Positions 42,464 to 51,086 of a stretch of 64,000 nucleotides of DNA are shown here, piece by piece (position 1 is the stretch's first letter; each line of letters begins with the position of its first letter). The notes below the pieces were generated by a model. It was not told the DNA's origin. It did not search any database and saw only the letters and a program-made list of their open reading frames with translations. Source of the stretch: HXMU1420-13 sp965229525 (GTDB lineage Bacteria; Bacteroidota; Rhodothermia; Balneolales; Balneolaceae). The DNA lies in NCBI GenBank assembly GCA_965229525.1, contig OZ245886.1, forward strand, positions 2,232,001 through 2,296,000, read 5' to 3'. The translations under genes and the position numbers were made by a program.

Positions 42464-42918
42464 TTCATAACGAGGAAGGGTACACGGTAGCCGAGGTATT
42501 GGTAGCCTTAACCTTGCTGTCCATTCTAACAACTGTAGTTGGAAGTGTATTTGTATTTACATCTGGTCAAATGAGTAAGTGGCGAACATCTGTGAATGCT
42601 ACAAATGATATTCATATTGCAACAGAAAGGGTGTTTCAGGATTTTTTGCAAACCGATGAAATAATTGTCACCGATTCGACATTAACTTTAAATCATAGTA
42701 CTAGAGGTCAACTTTTTTATTCTGGATTAAGTGATCAATTAATGCGAAATGAGATTCAATTATCTGATCAGTACGGCAGTTTATTTATAGAAGACATTAA
42801 CATTCAAGAAAGTTTGAATCGGCTGAATTTATCATTTGTTTTAGACGACCAAACGGAGACTATTCCGGTTATTATTGCAAAACGTCAACCAATGCTTTGG
42901 GAGGAGATTCAAAAGTAA
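42448..42918 (+). CDS. GspJ/PilW-like minor pseudopilin
   Basis: 156 residues, apparently from a TTG at 42448, because no ATG or GTG precedes the prepilin motif EG|YTVAEVLVALTLLSIL (cleavage after Gly11, Glu at +5). It overlaps the previous gene by 16 bases and ends 3 bases before the GspF gene. The soluble part ends AKRQPMLWEEIQK. Confidence 0.8.
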   Translation: MVQRLIHNEEGYTVAEVLVALTLLSILTTVVGSVFVFTSGQMSKWRTSVNATNDIHIATERVFQDFLQTDEIIVTDSTLTLNHSTRGQLFYSGLSDQLMRNEIQLSDQYGSLFIEDINIQESLNRLNLSFVLDDQTETIPVIIAKRQPMLWEEIQK

Positions 42919-42921
42919 TTA

Positions 42922-44043
42922 ATGGGATTACCTCCAACCATACAAAAGCTAGAGAAACAGAAGTCGAAATCAATATCACAAAGAGATATTGAGATTCCAT
43001 TTCTACCTGCAATTCCAGAAAAGTTAGTTATAGAATTCACCCGCAATTTAGCAGTAATGCTTAAAGCCAGACTAACCTTGCTTAAATGTCTGGATACATC
43101 CATTCAGCAGACCACGCATTCAAAATTTACAGAGATTCTGAAAGACATCCGATCAAATGTAAAAAAAGGAAAGAGTTTATCCCAAGCGATTAGTAAACAT
43201 CCCAAGGTCTTTGATACGGTATTCATCCAGTTAACGAAAGTAGGAGAGCTATCGGGAAACTTGGAAGAGGTGCTTTTGCGGATGTCTAAATACCAGGAAA
43301 AGGCTTATAAATTAAAGCAATCTATTAGACTTGCTTTGGTCTATCCTGCAATAATCATCACGGTTGCAGTTGCGGCAGTCAGTTTCTTATTGGTATTTGT
43401 GGTTCCAACCTTTGTGGATATGTATCGTGACTTTGAAGCAGAACTCCCCGGACCTACGTTACTGATTCTTTCGGTGAGTGATTTTTTAACCAACTACATA
43501 GTTTGGATACTTGGGGCTTTGATTGGGCTTACTTTCTTAATCCGAAATTACGCTAAAACAGAAAATGGGAAAAAGCTCATCGACCGTTCAAAATTGGCGA
43601 TCCCATATTTTGGACAAATGTATAGAAAGGGACTTATCAGTCAATTTTCAGATACACTTTCGACTCTACTATCTAGCGGTGTTACCTTAACAGAGTCGTT
43701 GAAAGTTTTAAAGGATTCATCCCCGAATAAAGTGCTTGAGGAAGAAGTGAGTGGGTTACTAACCTCCATCAAAAAAGGAAAGAGTATCAATAAATCACTT
43801 TCAAACTCATCAATCTTTCCATTGATGGTTGTACAGATGATCAGCGTGGGAGAGGAGACTGCCAGTCTTGATGAGATGTTAAAACAAGTGGCTCAATTGT
43901 ATGAAGAAGAATTAGATATGATGGTCGAGGGATTATCCTCTGTAATTGAGCCCGTACTCATAGTGTTTATTGGGCTCATCATTGGAGTTATCATCGTTGC
44001 TCTTTATCTGCCGATCTTCGAAATGGTGAATGTGATTGGGTGA
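42922..44043 (+). CDS. GspF/PilC-type inner-membrane platform protein
   Basis: A 373-residue protein. Two homologous cytoplasmic GspF domains (about residues 30-150 and 225-350; FTRNLAVMLKARLTLLKCLD and FSDTLSTLLSSGVTLTESL) are each followed by hydrophobic helices (IIITVAVAAVSFLLVFVVP and VLIVFIGLIIGVIIVALYLP). It is the membrane platform on which type II secretion and type IV pilus ATPases act. No GspE/PilB ATPase, secretin or prepilin peptidase is in the island, so the set must borrow these from elsewhere or be incomplete. Confidence 0.92.
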   Translation: MGLPPTIQKLEKQKSKSISQRDIEIPFLPAIPEKLVIEFTRNLAVMLKARLTLLKCLDTSIQQTTHSKFTEILKDIRSNVKKGKSLSQAISKHPKVFDTVFIQLTKVGELSGNLEEVLLRMSKYQEKAYKLKQSIRLALVYPAIIITVAVAAVSFLLVFVVPTFVDMYRDFEAELPGPTLLILSVSDFLTNYIVWILGALIGLTFLIRNYAKTENGKKLIDRSKLAIPYFGQMYRKGLISQFSDTLSTLLSSGVTLTESLKVLKDSSPNKVLEEEVSGLLTSIKKGKSINKSLSNSSIFPLMVVQMISVGEETASLDEMLKQVAQLYEEELDMMVEGLSSVIEPVLIVFIGLIIGVIIVALYLPIFEMVNVIG

Positions 44044-44148
44044 TTAAGTTACAAAGTTTAACCAGGTAACAATTAAGGTGGTACAATAGGTGTTACACAA
44101 TAATAAAATTTTTATCAATTTGTTGTTTAACGTAAATATTTAAGTCTT

Positions 44149-44191
44149 CTCATAATCGATTGGTCGGGGGTTCAAGTCCCTCTGGGCCCAC
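44149..44191 (+). repeat. attR: second copy of the 43-bp tRNA 3' part
   Basis: Identical to 33721-33763, from the anticodon loop to the base after the discriminator. The 5' half of a tRNA is absent, so this copy cannot give a tRNA. It marks the right end of the island. Confidence 0.88.
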
Positions 44192-44211
44192 AATTTTTGA
44201 CCCCACCCTGA

Positions 44212-44235
44212 CCCTCCCCTTAAACAAGGGGAGGG
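44212..44235. repeat. Strong GC-rich hairpin, repeat-like
   Basis: CCCTCCCCTT (44212-44221) pairs perfectly with AAGGGGAGGG (44226-44235) around AAAC. No T run follows. A second small palindrome, CCCGATGTATCGGG, is at 44271-44284. Both look like dispersed extragenic repeats in the DNA that abutted the tRNA before the island arrived. Confidence 0.6.
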
Positions 44236-44385
44236 AACTCGTTGTTAAAATCTCATACTTGATTGGGAGTCCCGATGTATCGGGGTAGTTCTTTTGGGTC
44301 TACTTACTTTTTTCCCTTCTCATTATCACGGTGTGAGTTTTTTTAAGTTTTAGAATTCCGACCTTAATTCTAATAAAAAATCTCA

Positions 44386-44637
44386 ATGAACAAACTGAAT
44401 TCAATATTAATAAAGGCAAAGGAGGGACTTTCGCCCTGGGAACCAATTCCTGAACATAATTGGCCAAAAATTGCACGGCAGTTGAATCTTGAAGATTTAC
44501 CCGAAATTCAACAGCGAATAGATGATCTAAAATCTGAATTAGAAACAATTCCAGATTGGGATGGCGATACTCAAGTTGAAATAAATAAAGCGATCTATTT
44601 CTTTAATGAAATCATTCGATTAATAAGAGAGAACTGA
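44386..44637 (+). CDS. Small unknown protein, 83 residues
   Basis: A soluble helical protein with several Trp (GLSPWEPIPEHNWPKIARQL) and an amphipathic end, QRIDDLKSELETIPDW then INKAIYFFNEIIRLI. No signal peptide. I do not recognise it. Its composition is consistent with a real gene, but it stands alone just outside the island's right border. Confidence 0.55.
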   Translation: MNKLNSILIKAKEGLSPWEPIPEHNWPKIARQLNLEDLPEIQQRIDDLKSELETIPDWDGDTQVEINKAIYFFNEIIRLIREN

Positions 44638-44717
44638 CTATTAATTAGGTAAATGATTACGCCCACTGGTCGCACAGTTGTTCCGCAGTAGAGCCAGGGA
44701 ACTAGAATAATGAATTG

Positions 44718-45299
44718 CTAATCCCTCTTATCTGTGAGCAACATTTGATATCGCCCGTTAGTAATATGTAATGTATCCTGCTTTTGCTGAGGAAAAGAAG
44801 TATTTATTCGTTCAGTTAGGTATACCGTCATTTCAAAAGTTCCTGAAATAGTCTTACGACCGTCTTCCAATTCTTCTAGTAGTATGGTAACAAAGCCGTC
44901 CGAATCAACTGGAAATTCAAATCTGGTGATAATGACGTCTCCATCTTTTTCATTATAAGATCCTGCTGGTATTCTGAATCCCATTTCACTAGTTAATTGT
45001 GAATCAATATGTAAAGGATACCTTGTTTTCCCTTCTTCATAAATCACAGATAAACTTATGTTTTCTCTATACGGAACATTATCAATACTGCTAAATCTTC
45101 CTGAAAATTCTAAGAATGATCGTCCACTATACGTGTCTTCAATTCCTGCACTAAGACCATTGGCATTAAATGACTCTCCATTAATTTCAGCATAAAAATA
45201 GGCATCAATAGACTGTAATGGTTTAGGATCAGCATCGAATAGTCCGCAGCCTAACATAATTAAATATAGTGGAAGTGATATGTGGATAAACATATTCAT
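44718..45299 (-). CDS. Lipoprotein of unknown function
   Basis: A 193-residue protein with lipobox LIMLGC. The mature part is beta-rich, starting IDAYFYAEINGESFNANGLS, a pattern seen in small Bacteroidota-type envelope lipoproteins (DUF6252-like by memory, uncertain). Start Met at 45299 or 45293. It is divergent from the DUF4268-like gene. Confidence 0.65.
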   Translation of the reverse strand: MNMFIHISLPLYLIMLGCGLFDADPKPLQSIDAYFYAEINGESFNANGLSAGIEDTYSGRSFLEFSGRFSSIDNVPYRENISLSVIYEEGKTRYPLHIDSQLTSEMGFRIPAGSYNEKDGDVIITRFEFPVDSDGFVTILLEELEDGRKTISGTFEMTVYLTERINTSFPQQKQDTLHITNGRYQMLLTDKRD

Positions 45300-45454
45300 G
45301 TAATAAAATAGTATTCCGGAAGATTGAAATCATTTGCCAGAATATTAATTCATTATTTGACTAATGTTATAGTCTGAGTTTGTACAAATTCGTCCGCTTG
45401 TAAACGAATTATGTAATTTCTACAAGAATAAAAGTAAACTTTATCAAAAATTAG

Positions 45455-46366
45455 ATGAGTAAAATAGGTCGAATATCGAATGTTTCACCTCGAGACGCTT
45501 GGAATCATGAGGCCCATGATTTTACACCATGGCTTGCTGAAAACCTTGATGCACTTAGCGATGTAATTGGAATCGAACTAGAAAAAGAAGGGGTTGAAGT
45601 TTCAGTAGGACCTTATTCAGCGGATATTTTAGCCAAAGATTTTCACGGCCGAACAGTACTCATTGAAAACCAATTAGAGCAAACTGATCATAAGCATTTA
45701 GGTCAAATATTGACCTACTTATCGGGTTTGGAGGCAGAAATTGTGATTTGGTTAGCAACAAAATTTAGTGAGCCACATTTGTCTGCTGTTAGTTGGTTAA
45801 ATGAAAATACGTCAAGTAATTTCTCATTTTTTGCAATTAAATTGAGTGTAATAAAAATCGCTGATAGTGTTCCAGCACCAATATTTGAAGTTTTAGAGAG
45901 ACCAAATGAGTGGGATCGCCAGTTAAAAAAACTTGCAGTAGAGAAAACAGGTGAGCTTTCGCACAGCGCAATATTTAGAAAGGAATTCTGGAGTCATTAT
46001 TTAAATCTCTATCCAGAAGATGAAAGGCTAGGTTTAACTATAAATCATTCATCTTCACAATGGCTTAGAACTGATGACATTGGGGAATATGTTATATCAA
46101 TCTATTTAGCCAAAAATGAAGTTGGCGTTTTTTTACGTGGAAACAGAGGAGTTGCGCCTTCCGATATCCAGGAAAGCATGAAACCACATATGGATAGATT
46201 TATTTCATTTGTTGGAGATTTACACAGAGTCGGCGATCCAAATCATCATCCTATTGATATTTTAAAGTTAGATACAAGAGAAAAGGAAAACTGGGATAAA
46301 GCTGTAGAGTGGCTTCATAATCGTTCTCACTCATTTTTGAATGGTTTATCTGAAGTATTAAGCTAG
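45455..46366 (+). CDS. PD-(D/E)XK-like nuclease-domain protein with DUF4268
   Basis: A 303-residue cytoplasmic protein. The N-terminal 150 residues hold a restriction-endonuclease-like core: an acidic helix (LDALSDVIGIELEKEGVEVS), then YSADILAKDFHGRTVLIENQ, in which D and E-x-Q take the places of the PD-(D/E)XK residues. The Lys is replaced by Gln, known in some active members. The C-terminal 130 residues look like DUF4268. It probably binds or cuts DNA; solitary members may act in defence or repair. No methylase or partner is adjacent. Confidence 0.7.
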   Translation: MSKIGRISNVSPRDAWNHEAHDFTPWLAENLDALSDVIGIELEKEGVEVSVGPYSADILAKDFHGRTVLIENQLEQTDHKHLGQILTYLSGLEAEIVIWLATKFSEPHLSAVSWLNENTSSNFSFFAIKLSVIKIADSVPAPIFEVLERPNEWDRQLKKLAVEKTGELSHSAIFRKEFWSHYLNLYPEDERLGLTINHSSSQWLRTDDIGEYVISIYLAKNEVGVFLRGNRGVAPSDIQESMKPHMDRFISFVGDLHRVGDPNHHPIDILKLDTREKENWDKAVEWLHNRSHSFLNGLSEVLS

Positions 46367-46395
46367 AAAGCTTAATTTTTGGTAAATAGTTTTTT

Positions 46396-48000
46396 TTAAT
46401 CCCAACTCCCATACATCGCATTAGGTAGAACCAAAATGTCTTTTCCTTGTCTTTCAAGAAATGCTTCTAGGTCTACGTTTTCTTGGGTGGTTTGGTAGAA
46501 ATCTTTGATGTTATCACCAACTTGCATCACTAATTTGAAGGTTTGATTCCATTCAGATTGAGCTTCCGGATGATTAGCCCAACAATCTGAAGCGCTGCCT
46601 TCTAAAATCTGATTTCGACGGAGATCTTTATCGTTAATGATTCCAGGATCACCTACTGAGTTTCTGTCGGCATCATTTCTACCCAAAATGCATGAGTTCG
46701 ATCTGGTAATTGGGAATCCAAGTTTCTCCAAATTCGACCAGGTGTAATCATCCATTTCACGATCACGATTTGTAACCATTGCAAGTTTCCCACCGGTTGA
46801 TAAAATCAATTCAACAAAATCCAAAGAACCTGGAACGGCAGTAGCTTCTTCTTTCATAACCCATTCGTTCCAGCTTTCTGGAGTGAAGGATAAGCCGGCA
46901 ACATCACGTGAATAATTGTATGGACTATTGTTTAGTAAGGTCTCGTCCACATCCATAATTACCACCCAAGGCTCGTTTTGTGGTACATTATCCAAAAGAT
47001 TAATCTTCGCCATTTCATACAAAGAGGCCGTAATCAAATGGTATTCAGCGCTGTTTTGAGTCCACTGAACAGCTGAACTTGGAAGAAATGTGTTTGCACT
47101 TAGCATCAGATCTAATCCAACCGGGCAGTGATCACTCAGCATCTCGTCCTCTGTCATGTTCTCATCCGTAAAGAAGAATACTTGCTCACTTCCTTCTTTG
47201 TAATAGTCTAAAGCCGTTGATCCGACTACCACATGATCGATCGGTGCTGGATATCTAGGATGGCAGCCACGAATATTTTCCATACTACTTCTTAGTTCGA
47301 CAGGTGAACCATCCATAGTAGTTAGATCAGACCAAAGTCTATTACCCAGTTCAACAATTCGGTGATTGAAATCACCCAGAACTATAAATCCGGTACCATT
47401 TTGTATTCGCTCTTCCATCCATCCATCAAGAATTGGAACTTGATCCTCAAAAGTCTCACAAGCATCTCGATTAGAAGTAGAATAATCATCTACAAAACAG
47501 CCGCTTTTCATGTGAACATTCATTACATCAACCGGTTCTGGAGTGCCGGTTAATCGAATAACCAAACCATGTCGAAGACCAGGATTACCAATAGCTAACT
47601 CATCAAAACTTTCAATAAACTCGTAGGAAACACCTTTTCGAATAGCATAGGCTACTTTCTGTTGAGTTGAAGGTCGACCACTACCCCTGCATTCATACGG
47701 ATTGGTATCTGGACGTTCTGATAAGAGTATTTCCCATTCATCCAATGGAAAAACACGAGCAACCGCTGCTTCATTTTCCACTTCCTGAAGGGCAACCACA
47801 TCTGCATTCATGGTGGCGGCAAAATCTCTTAGTGCCTGATAATCACTTTCATTACGGGCAACGCAACCTTCGCCATCATTTTCGGCAAGATGTTCAATGT
47901 TCCAGGCCACGATTCGTAAATCCTCAGATGAACTTTGGGCTAGAGCTGAGCTATTGAATACAACAGTGAGTAGGAAAATGAATATGATTTTTTTTGACAT
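46396..48000 (-). CDS. Secreted fusion: endonuclease/exonuclease/phosphatase domain plus e(P4)-type acid phosphatase
   Basis: A 534-residue protein with a signal peptide (residues 1-22). Residues 27-300 are an EEP (DNase I-like) domain: IVAWNIEHLAE, ADVVALQEVEN with the metal-binding Glu, NVHMKSGC, VLGDFNHR and a final LSDHCPVGLDL. Residues 305-534 are a HAD class B/e(P4)-like acid phosphatase: DVDETLLNNSPYN with both catalytic Asp (near 349 and 351), MVTNRD and QVGDNIKDF. One chain could cut extracellular nucleic acid or phosphodiesters and remove the phosphate, releasing nucleosides and phosphate outside the cell. Confidence 0.88.
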   Translation of the reverse strand: MSKKIIFIFLLTVVFNSSALAQSSSEDLRIVAWNIEHLAENDGEGCVARNESDYQALRDFAATMNADVVALQEVENEAAVARVFPLDEWEILLSERPDTNPYECRGSGRPSTQQKVAYAIRKGVSYEFIESFDELAIGNPGLRHGLVIRLTGTPEPVDVMNVHMKSGCFVDDYSTSNRDACETFEDQVPILDGWMEERIQNGTGFIVLGDFNHRIVELGNRLWSDLTTMDGSPVELRSSMENIRGCHPRYPAPIDHVVVGSTALDYYKEGSEQVFFFTDENMTEDEMLSDHCPVGLDLMLSANTFLPSSAVQWTQNSAEYHLITASLYEMAKINLLDNVPQNEPWVVIMDVDETLLNNSPYNYSRDVAGLSFTPESWNEWVMKEEATAVPGSLDFVELILSTGGKLAMVTNRDREMDDYTWSNLEKLGFPITRSNSCILGRNDADRNSVGDPGIINDKDLRRNQILEGSASDCWANHPEAQSEWNQTFKLVMQVGDNIKDFYQTTQENVDLEAFLERQGKDILVLPNAMYGSWD

Positions 48001-48090
48001 ATTGTATTTATCAAATGGTTATTAGAGCAATTGGATTTTTAAATCAGATAGTTAATTTCTATGCAAACTTAATAAAAGTGGAATCTCGGT

Positions 48091-49701
48091 ATGAAGAATT
48101 TGGGGCTAATAATTGTAATATTTTTCTCTGCCTGTTCAGGAATTGAAAGTCAGAATTTACCTAAACAGCCAAACATTTTGTTCATCATGACGGATGACCA
48201 TGCCTATCAGGCGCTGAGTGCGTATGACCAACGATTGATTGAAACTCCTCACATAGATAGGCTGGCAAAAGAAGGAATGATTTTCCATAAAGCATTTGTG
48301 ACCAACTCGATTTGTTCTCCAAGCCGAGCAACAGCTTTAACCGGAAAATTTAGTCATCTAAATAGTGTTCGGGATAATCTGGATGTGTTTGATTCATCAC
48401 AACCAACATTCGCTACAATGTTACAAAATGCGGGATATCAAACAGCAGTGTATGGTAAATGGCATTTGAAATCAGAACCGGTCGGTTTTGATCAATGGGA
48501 AGTTTTGCCGGATCAGGGGCACTACTACCATCCTGAACTTAGAACAAAAGATGGAATAGTCGTTGAAGAAGGTTATGTAACTGATGTTATTACGAATAAA
48601 ACCCTCAGTTTTTTGGAGAATGAATGGGATCAGAGTAAACCATTCATGTTGATGTACAACCACAAAGCTCCACACCGGCAATGGTGGCCATCTTTGGAGG
48701 ATTTGGATAACTCACATCACAGATTATATCCGGTTGCAGAAACTTTGTTTGATGATTATGCAAATCGCGGCACAGCAGCAAAAGAAGCTGAGATGAGAAT
48801 CCACGATCATATGGCATTAACGGCGGATAACAAAATCGCTCCAGAGATACTGGAAAGGCTAAATTATGAGGAGTTTTTGGGTTGGTACACCGGCGCTTAT
48901 ACTGAACGCTTCAATAGACTTTCTGAAGAAGAGCAAGAGCAGTGGATGAAAGTGTATGGGCCAATTAATGAGGAGTTTGAAAAAAATCAACCTGTTGGAC
49001 AGGCGCTTACACTATGGAAATATCAGCGGTACCTGGAAGATTATTTGGGTACGATTGTTTCTATAGATCGAAATATTGGTAAGGTGTTGGATTACCTGGA
49101 TGAAAATGGGTTAACAGAAAACACACTCGTGGTTTACACCTCCGATCAAGGCTTTTATCTGGGTGAGCACGGCTGGTTTGATAAACGATTCATGTACGAA
49201 GAATCTTTTCGAACGCCTTTGTTGATGCGATATCCTCCTTTAATTGAAGCTGGTTCTTCAAACCAAGATTTGGTACAGAATATTGATTTTGCCCCGACTT
49301 TATTGGATCTAGCCGGAGTGGAAATTCCAATAGATATGCAGGGACTCAGTGTATTACCCTTATTAAACGGCGAGAAAACAGAGTGGAGAGACGAGCTATA
49401 TTATCACTATTACGAGTATCCCGGAATTCATGCGGTAAAGCGGCATTATGGAATCAGAACGGAGCGATATAAACTAATTCACTTTTACTATGATGTAGAA
49501 GAATGGGAATTATATGATTTGGAAGTAGACCCGGATGAGTTGAATAATGTGTACGAGTCTACAGATTATGCGGAAATCAGAGAAGAGCTTCATCAACAGT
49601 TAATAGATTTGCGAATAAAGTATCTGGACTCTGAAGCATTGGATCAGCAGTTTATTGAAAATGACTTACAAAGATTAAGAGATCGAGGTTGGCTGGACTA
49701 G
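48091..49701 (+). CDS. Lipoprotein sulfatase (type I, formylglycine)
   Basis: A 536-residue lipoprotein with lipobox FFSACS. It has the S1 sulfatase start PNILFIMTDDHAYQALSAYD with metal-binding Asp pair. The activation motif CSPSR at residues 75-79 is where the Cys is turned into formylglycine. GKWHLKSEPVGFDQW and a late SDQGFYLGEHGWFDK complete the metal site. The C-terminal 90 residues are the usual DUF4976-type cap. It removes sulfate from a sugar, probably in algal or animal polysaccharides; the position cut is unknown. An anaerobic or FGE-type activating enzyme must be encoded elsewhere. Confidence 0.92.
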   Translation: MKNLGLIIVIFFSACSGIESQNLPKQPNILFIMTDDHAYQALSAYDQRLIETPHIDRLAKEGMIFHKAFVTNSICSPSRATALTGKFSHLNSVRDNLDVFDSSQPTFATMLQNAGYQTAVYGKWHLKSEPVGFDQWEVLPDQGHYYHPELRTKDGIVVEEGYVTDVITNKTLSFLENEWDQSKPFMLMYNHKAPHRQWWPSLEDLDNSHHRLYPVAETLFDDYANRGTAAKEAEMRIHDHMALTADNKIAPEILERLNYEEFLGWYTGAYTERFNRLSEEEQEQWMKVYGPINEEFEKNQPVGQALTLWKYQRYLEDYLGTIVSIDRNIGKVLDYLDENGLTENTLVVYTSDQGFYLGEHGWFDKRFMYEESFRTPLLMRYPPLIEAGSSNQDLVQNIDFAPTLLDLAGVEIPIDMQGLSVLPLLNGEKTEWRDELYYHYYEYPGIHAVKRHYGIRTERYKLIHFYYDVEEWELYDLEVDPDELNNVYESTDYAEIREELHQQLIDLRIKYLDSEALDQQFIENDLQRLRDRGWLD

Positions 49702-49794
49702 TTATTCCAGAGATTGATGCGTATTTTTGATAAGATTTTTATGCAAAAATTCTTCCAATTACATAGCCTTTCGTTTAGAAAACCCGCCTGATTG

Positions 49795-49845
49795 TGGCAG
49801 GTATATGCGTTGATTTTCAACTATTCGGGAGAAGTATGCCTGCCA
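49795..49845. repeat. Inverted repeat before rsgA
   Basis: TGGCAGGTATA (49795-49805) and TATGCCTGCCA (49835-49845) are complementary with one G-U-type mismatch. Position suggests a repeat or a leader structure of rsgA; no function shown. Confidence 0.45.
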
Positions 49846-49909
49846 GTTTATCCCATTGCACGTACAATGCGGATCCCATTTCAACACAATCAAAACATCT
49901 AAATCAGAA

Positions 49910-50992
49910 ATGGACACACATTTTAAAAAACTAAAACAACTAGGTTTTACAGAATCATTATACGAATTCGTAGAAAACAATCATCTCAAATCCTTCGAAA
50001 TCGGTCGAGTTAGTATAGAGCATAAAGATCGTTATATCATAAAATCAGATTCTCAGGAATTTAATGGCGAAATAACTGGTAATTTACGATTTACAGCAGA
50101 ATCGCGAGAAGACTTACCAGCGGTTGGTGATTGGGTTGCATTCCAATCCTTCGATGATGGTTTCGCGATCATTCATAAAATTATTCCACGATTTTCGATT
50201 TTAAAACGTCAGGATGTGGGTAGTAAAAGTGCCATACAGATAATCGCTACAAATATTGACTTTGCATTCCTTGTTCAAGCAGTGGATCGGGATTTTAATA
50301 TCAATCGTCTTGAGCGCTATCTAACTATTTGTTATACCTCGATCGTCGAGCCGATCATAGTTTTAACTAAAATTGATTTGGTTGATACTCCCGTGCTTGA
50401 TGAGATCAAAAATCGAATTACAGAACGTATTCCTGAAGTCGAACTTATAACTATCAGTAATATTTCTCTGGATGGAATGGATGAGGTTAAATCAAAAATC
50501 ACAGATGGTAAAACCTATTGTTTACTCGGTTCCTCGGGGGTTGGAAAATCAACCTTACTCAATAATCTGATTGGGACGACCAAAATGAAAACGGGTATCA
50601 TCAGTTCCAGCAATAATAAAGGTCAACATGTGACAACACATCGCGAGTTAATCGTTTTGGATTCAGGTGGAATTATCATTGATAATCCAGGAATGCGTGA
50701 AGTTGGCATTGTGGATGAAGGTGGTGGTTTGGAAGTTACTTTCGATCAAATCATTGAACTTAGTGAGCTTTGTAAGTACAAAGATTGCCACCATATATCA
50801 GAAGACCATTGTGCAGTAATCCAAGCCGTAGAAACAGGAGAATTAGATCAGGCCGTTTACAGCAATTACCTAAAAATGGAAAAAGAACGATCGTTTTTCG
50901 AATCCTCTTCACAGGATCGGAAACGTAAAGAAAAACATCTTGGTAAGCTGATTAAAAATATGAAGCGCGACAATATTAAAGGTAGGAGGTAG
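49910..50992 (+). CDS. rsgA: Ribosome small-subunit GTPase RsgA
   Basis: 360 residues from ATG 49910; an upstream in-frame ATG at 49856 gives residues that do not fit the family. An OB-like N-terminal domain is followed by a circularly permuted GTPase: TKIDLVD (G4) comes before GSSGVGKSTLLNNLIG (G1) and DNPGMREVG (G3). The C-terminal zinc finger is CKYKDCHHISEDHC. It helps late 30S subunit maturation. Here it is monocistronic with a terminator. Confidence 0.93.
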   Translation: MDTHFKKLKQLGFTESLYEFVENNHLKSFEIGRVSIEHKDRYIIKSDSQEFNGEITGNLRFTAESREDLPAVGDWVAFQSFDDGFAIIHKIIPRFSILKRQDVGSKSAIQIIATNIDFAFLVQAVDRDFNINRLERYLTICYTSIVEPIIVLTKIDLVDTPVLDEIKNRITERIPEVELITISNISLDGMDEVKSKITDGKTYCLLGSSGVGKSTLLNNLIGTTKMKTGIISSSNNKGQHVTTHRELIVLDSGGIIIDNPGMREVGIVDEGGGLEVTFDQIIELSELCKYKDCHHISEDHCAVIQAVETGELDQAVYSNYLKMEKERSFFESSSQDRKRKEKHLGKLIKNMKRDNIKGRR

Positions 50993-51031
50993 TTGCCGCC
51001 GGATATTCATTTGTCATAATTTCTTGAAAGG

Positions 51032-51054
51032 CCACCCAATTCGGGTGGTTTTTT
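51032..51054. terminator. Terminator between rsgA and the GH81 gene
   Basis: CCACCC (51032-51037) pairs with GGGTGG (51043-51048), followed by six T on the plus strand. The convergent GH81 gene ends 33 bases further. Confidence 0.85.
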
Positions 51055-51086
51055 CTTTTCTGACATCTAAAAACAAAAGGTGTCGA

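Larger units (their letters stand above)
33721..44191. mobile_element. 10.4-kb genomic island at tRNA(CAT), integrase-dead, carrying split RHS toxins and a pseudopilin set
   Basis: The boundaries are the 43-bp direct repeats. Inside are an N-terminal integrase fragment next to the tRNA, the end of an RHS shell, a secreted CBM20-TPR protein, two RHS tail cassettes with candidate immunity genes, cassette remnants, XRE regulators and four pseudopilin/GspF genes. No catalytic recombinase domain remains, so it cannot excise by itself. Dispersed repeat pieces and broken genes point to an old, repeatedly rearranged element. Confidence 0.82.

Noticed and set aside
44212..44235. Terminator at the right edge of the island
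   Set aside because: The hairpin is perfect but no T run follows on either strand; it is better seen as an extragenic repeat.
45455..46366. Type II restriction system
   Set aside because: The nuclease-like fold is plausible, but no methyltransferase or specificity gene is near, so only a nuclease-domain protein is called.
49856..49909. Upstream start of rsgA
   Set aside because: The extra 18 residues are unlike the family and overlap the region with the inverted repeat; the ATG at 49910 gives the normal beginning.
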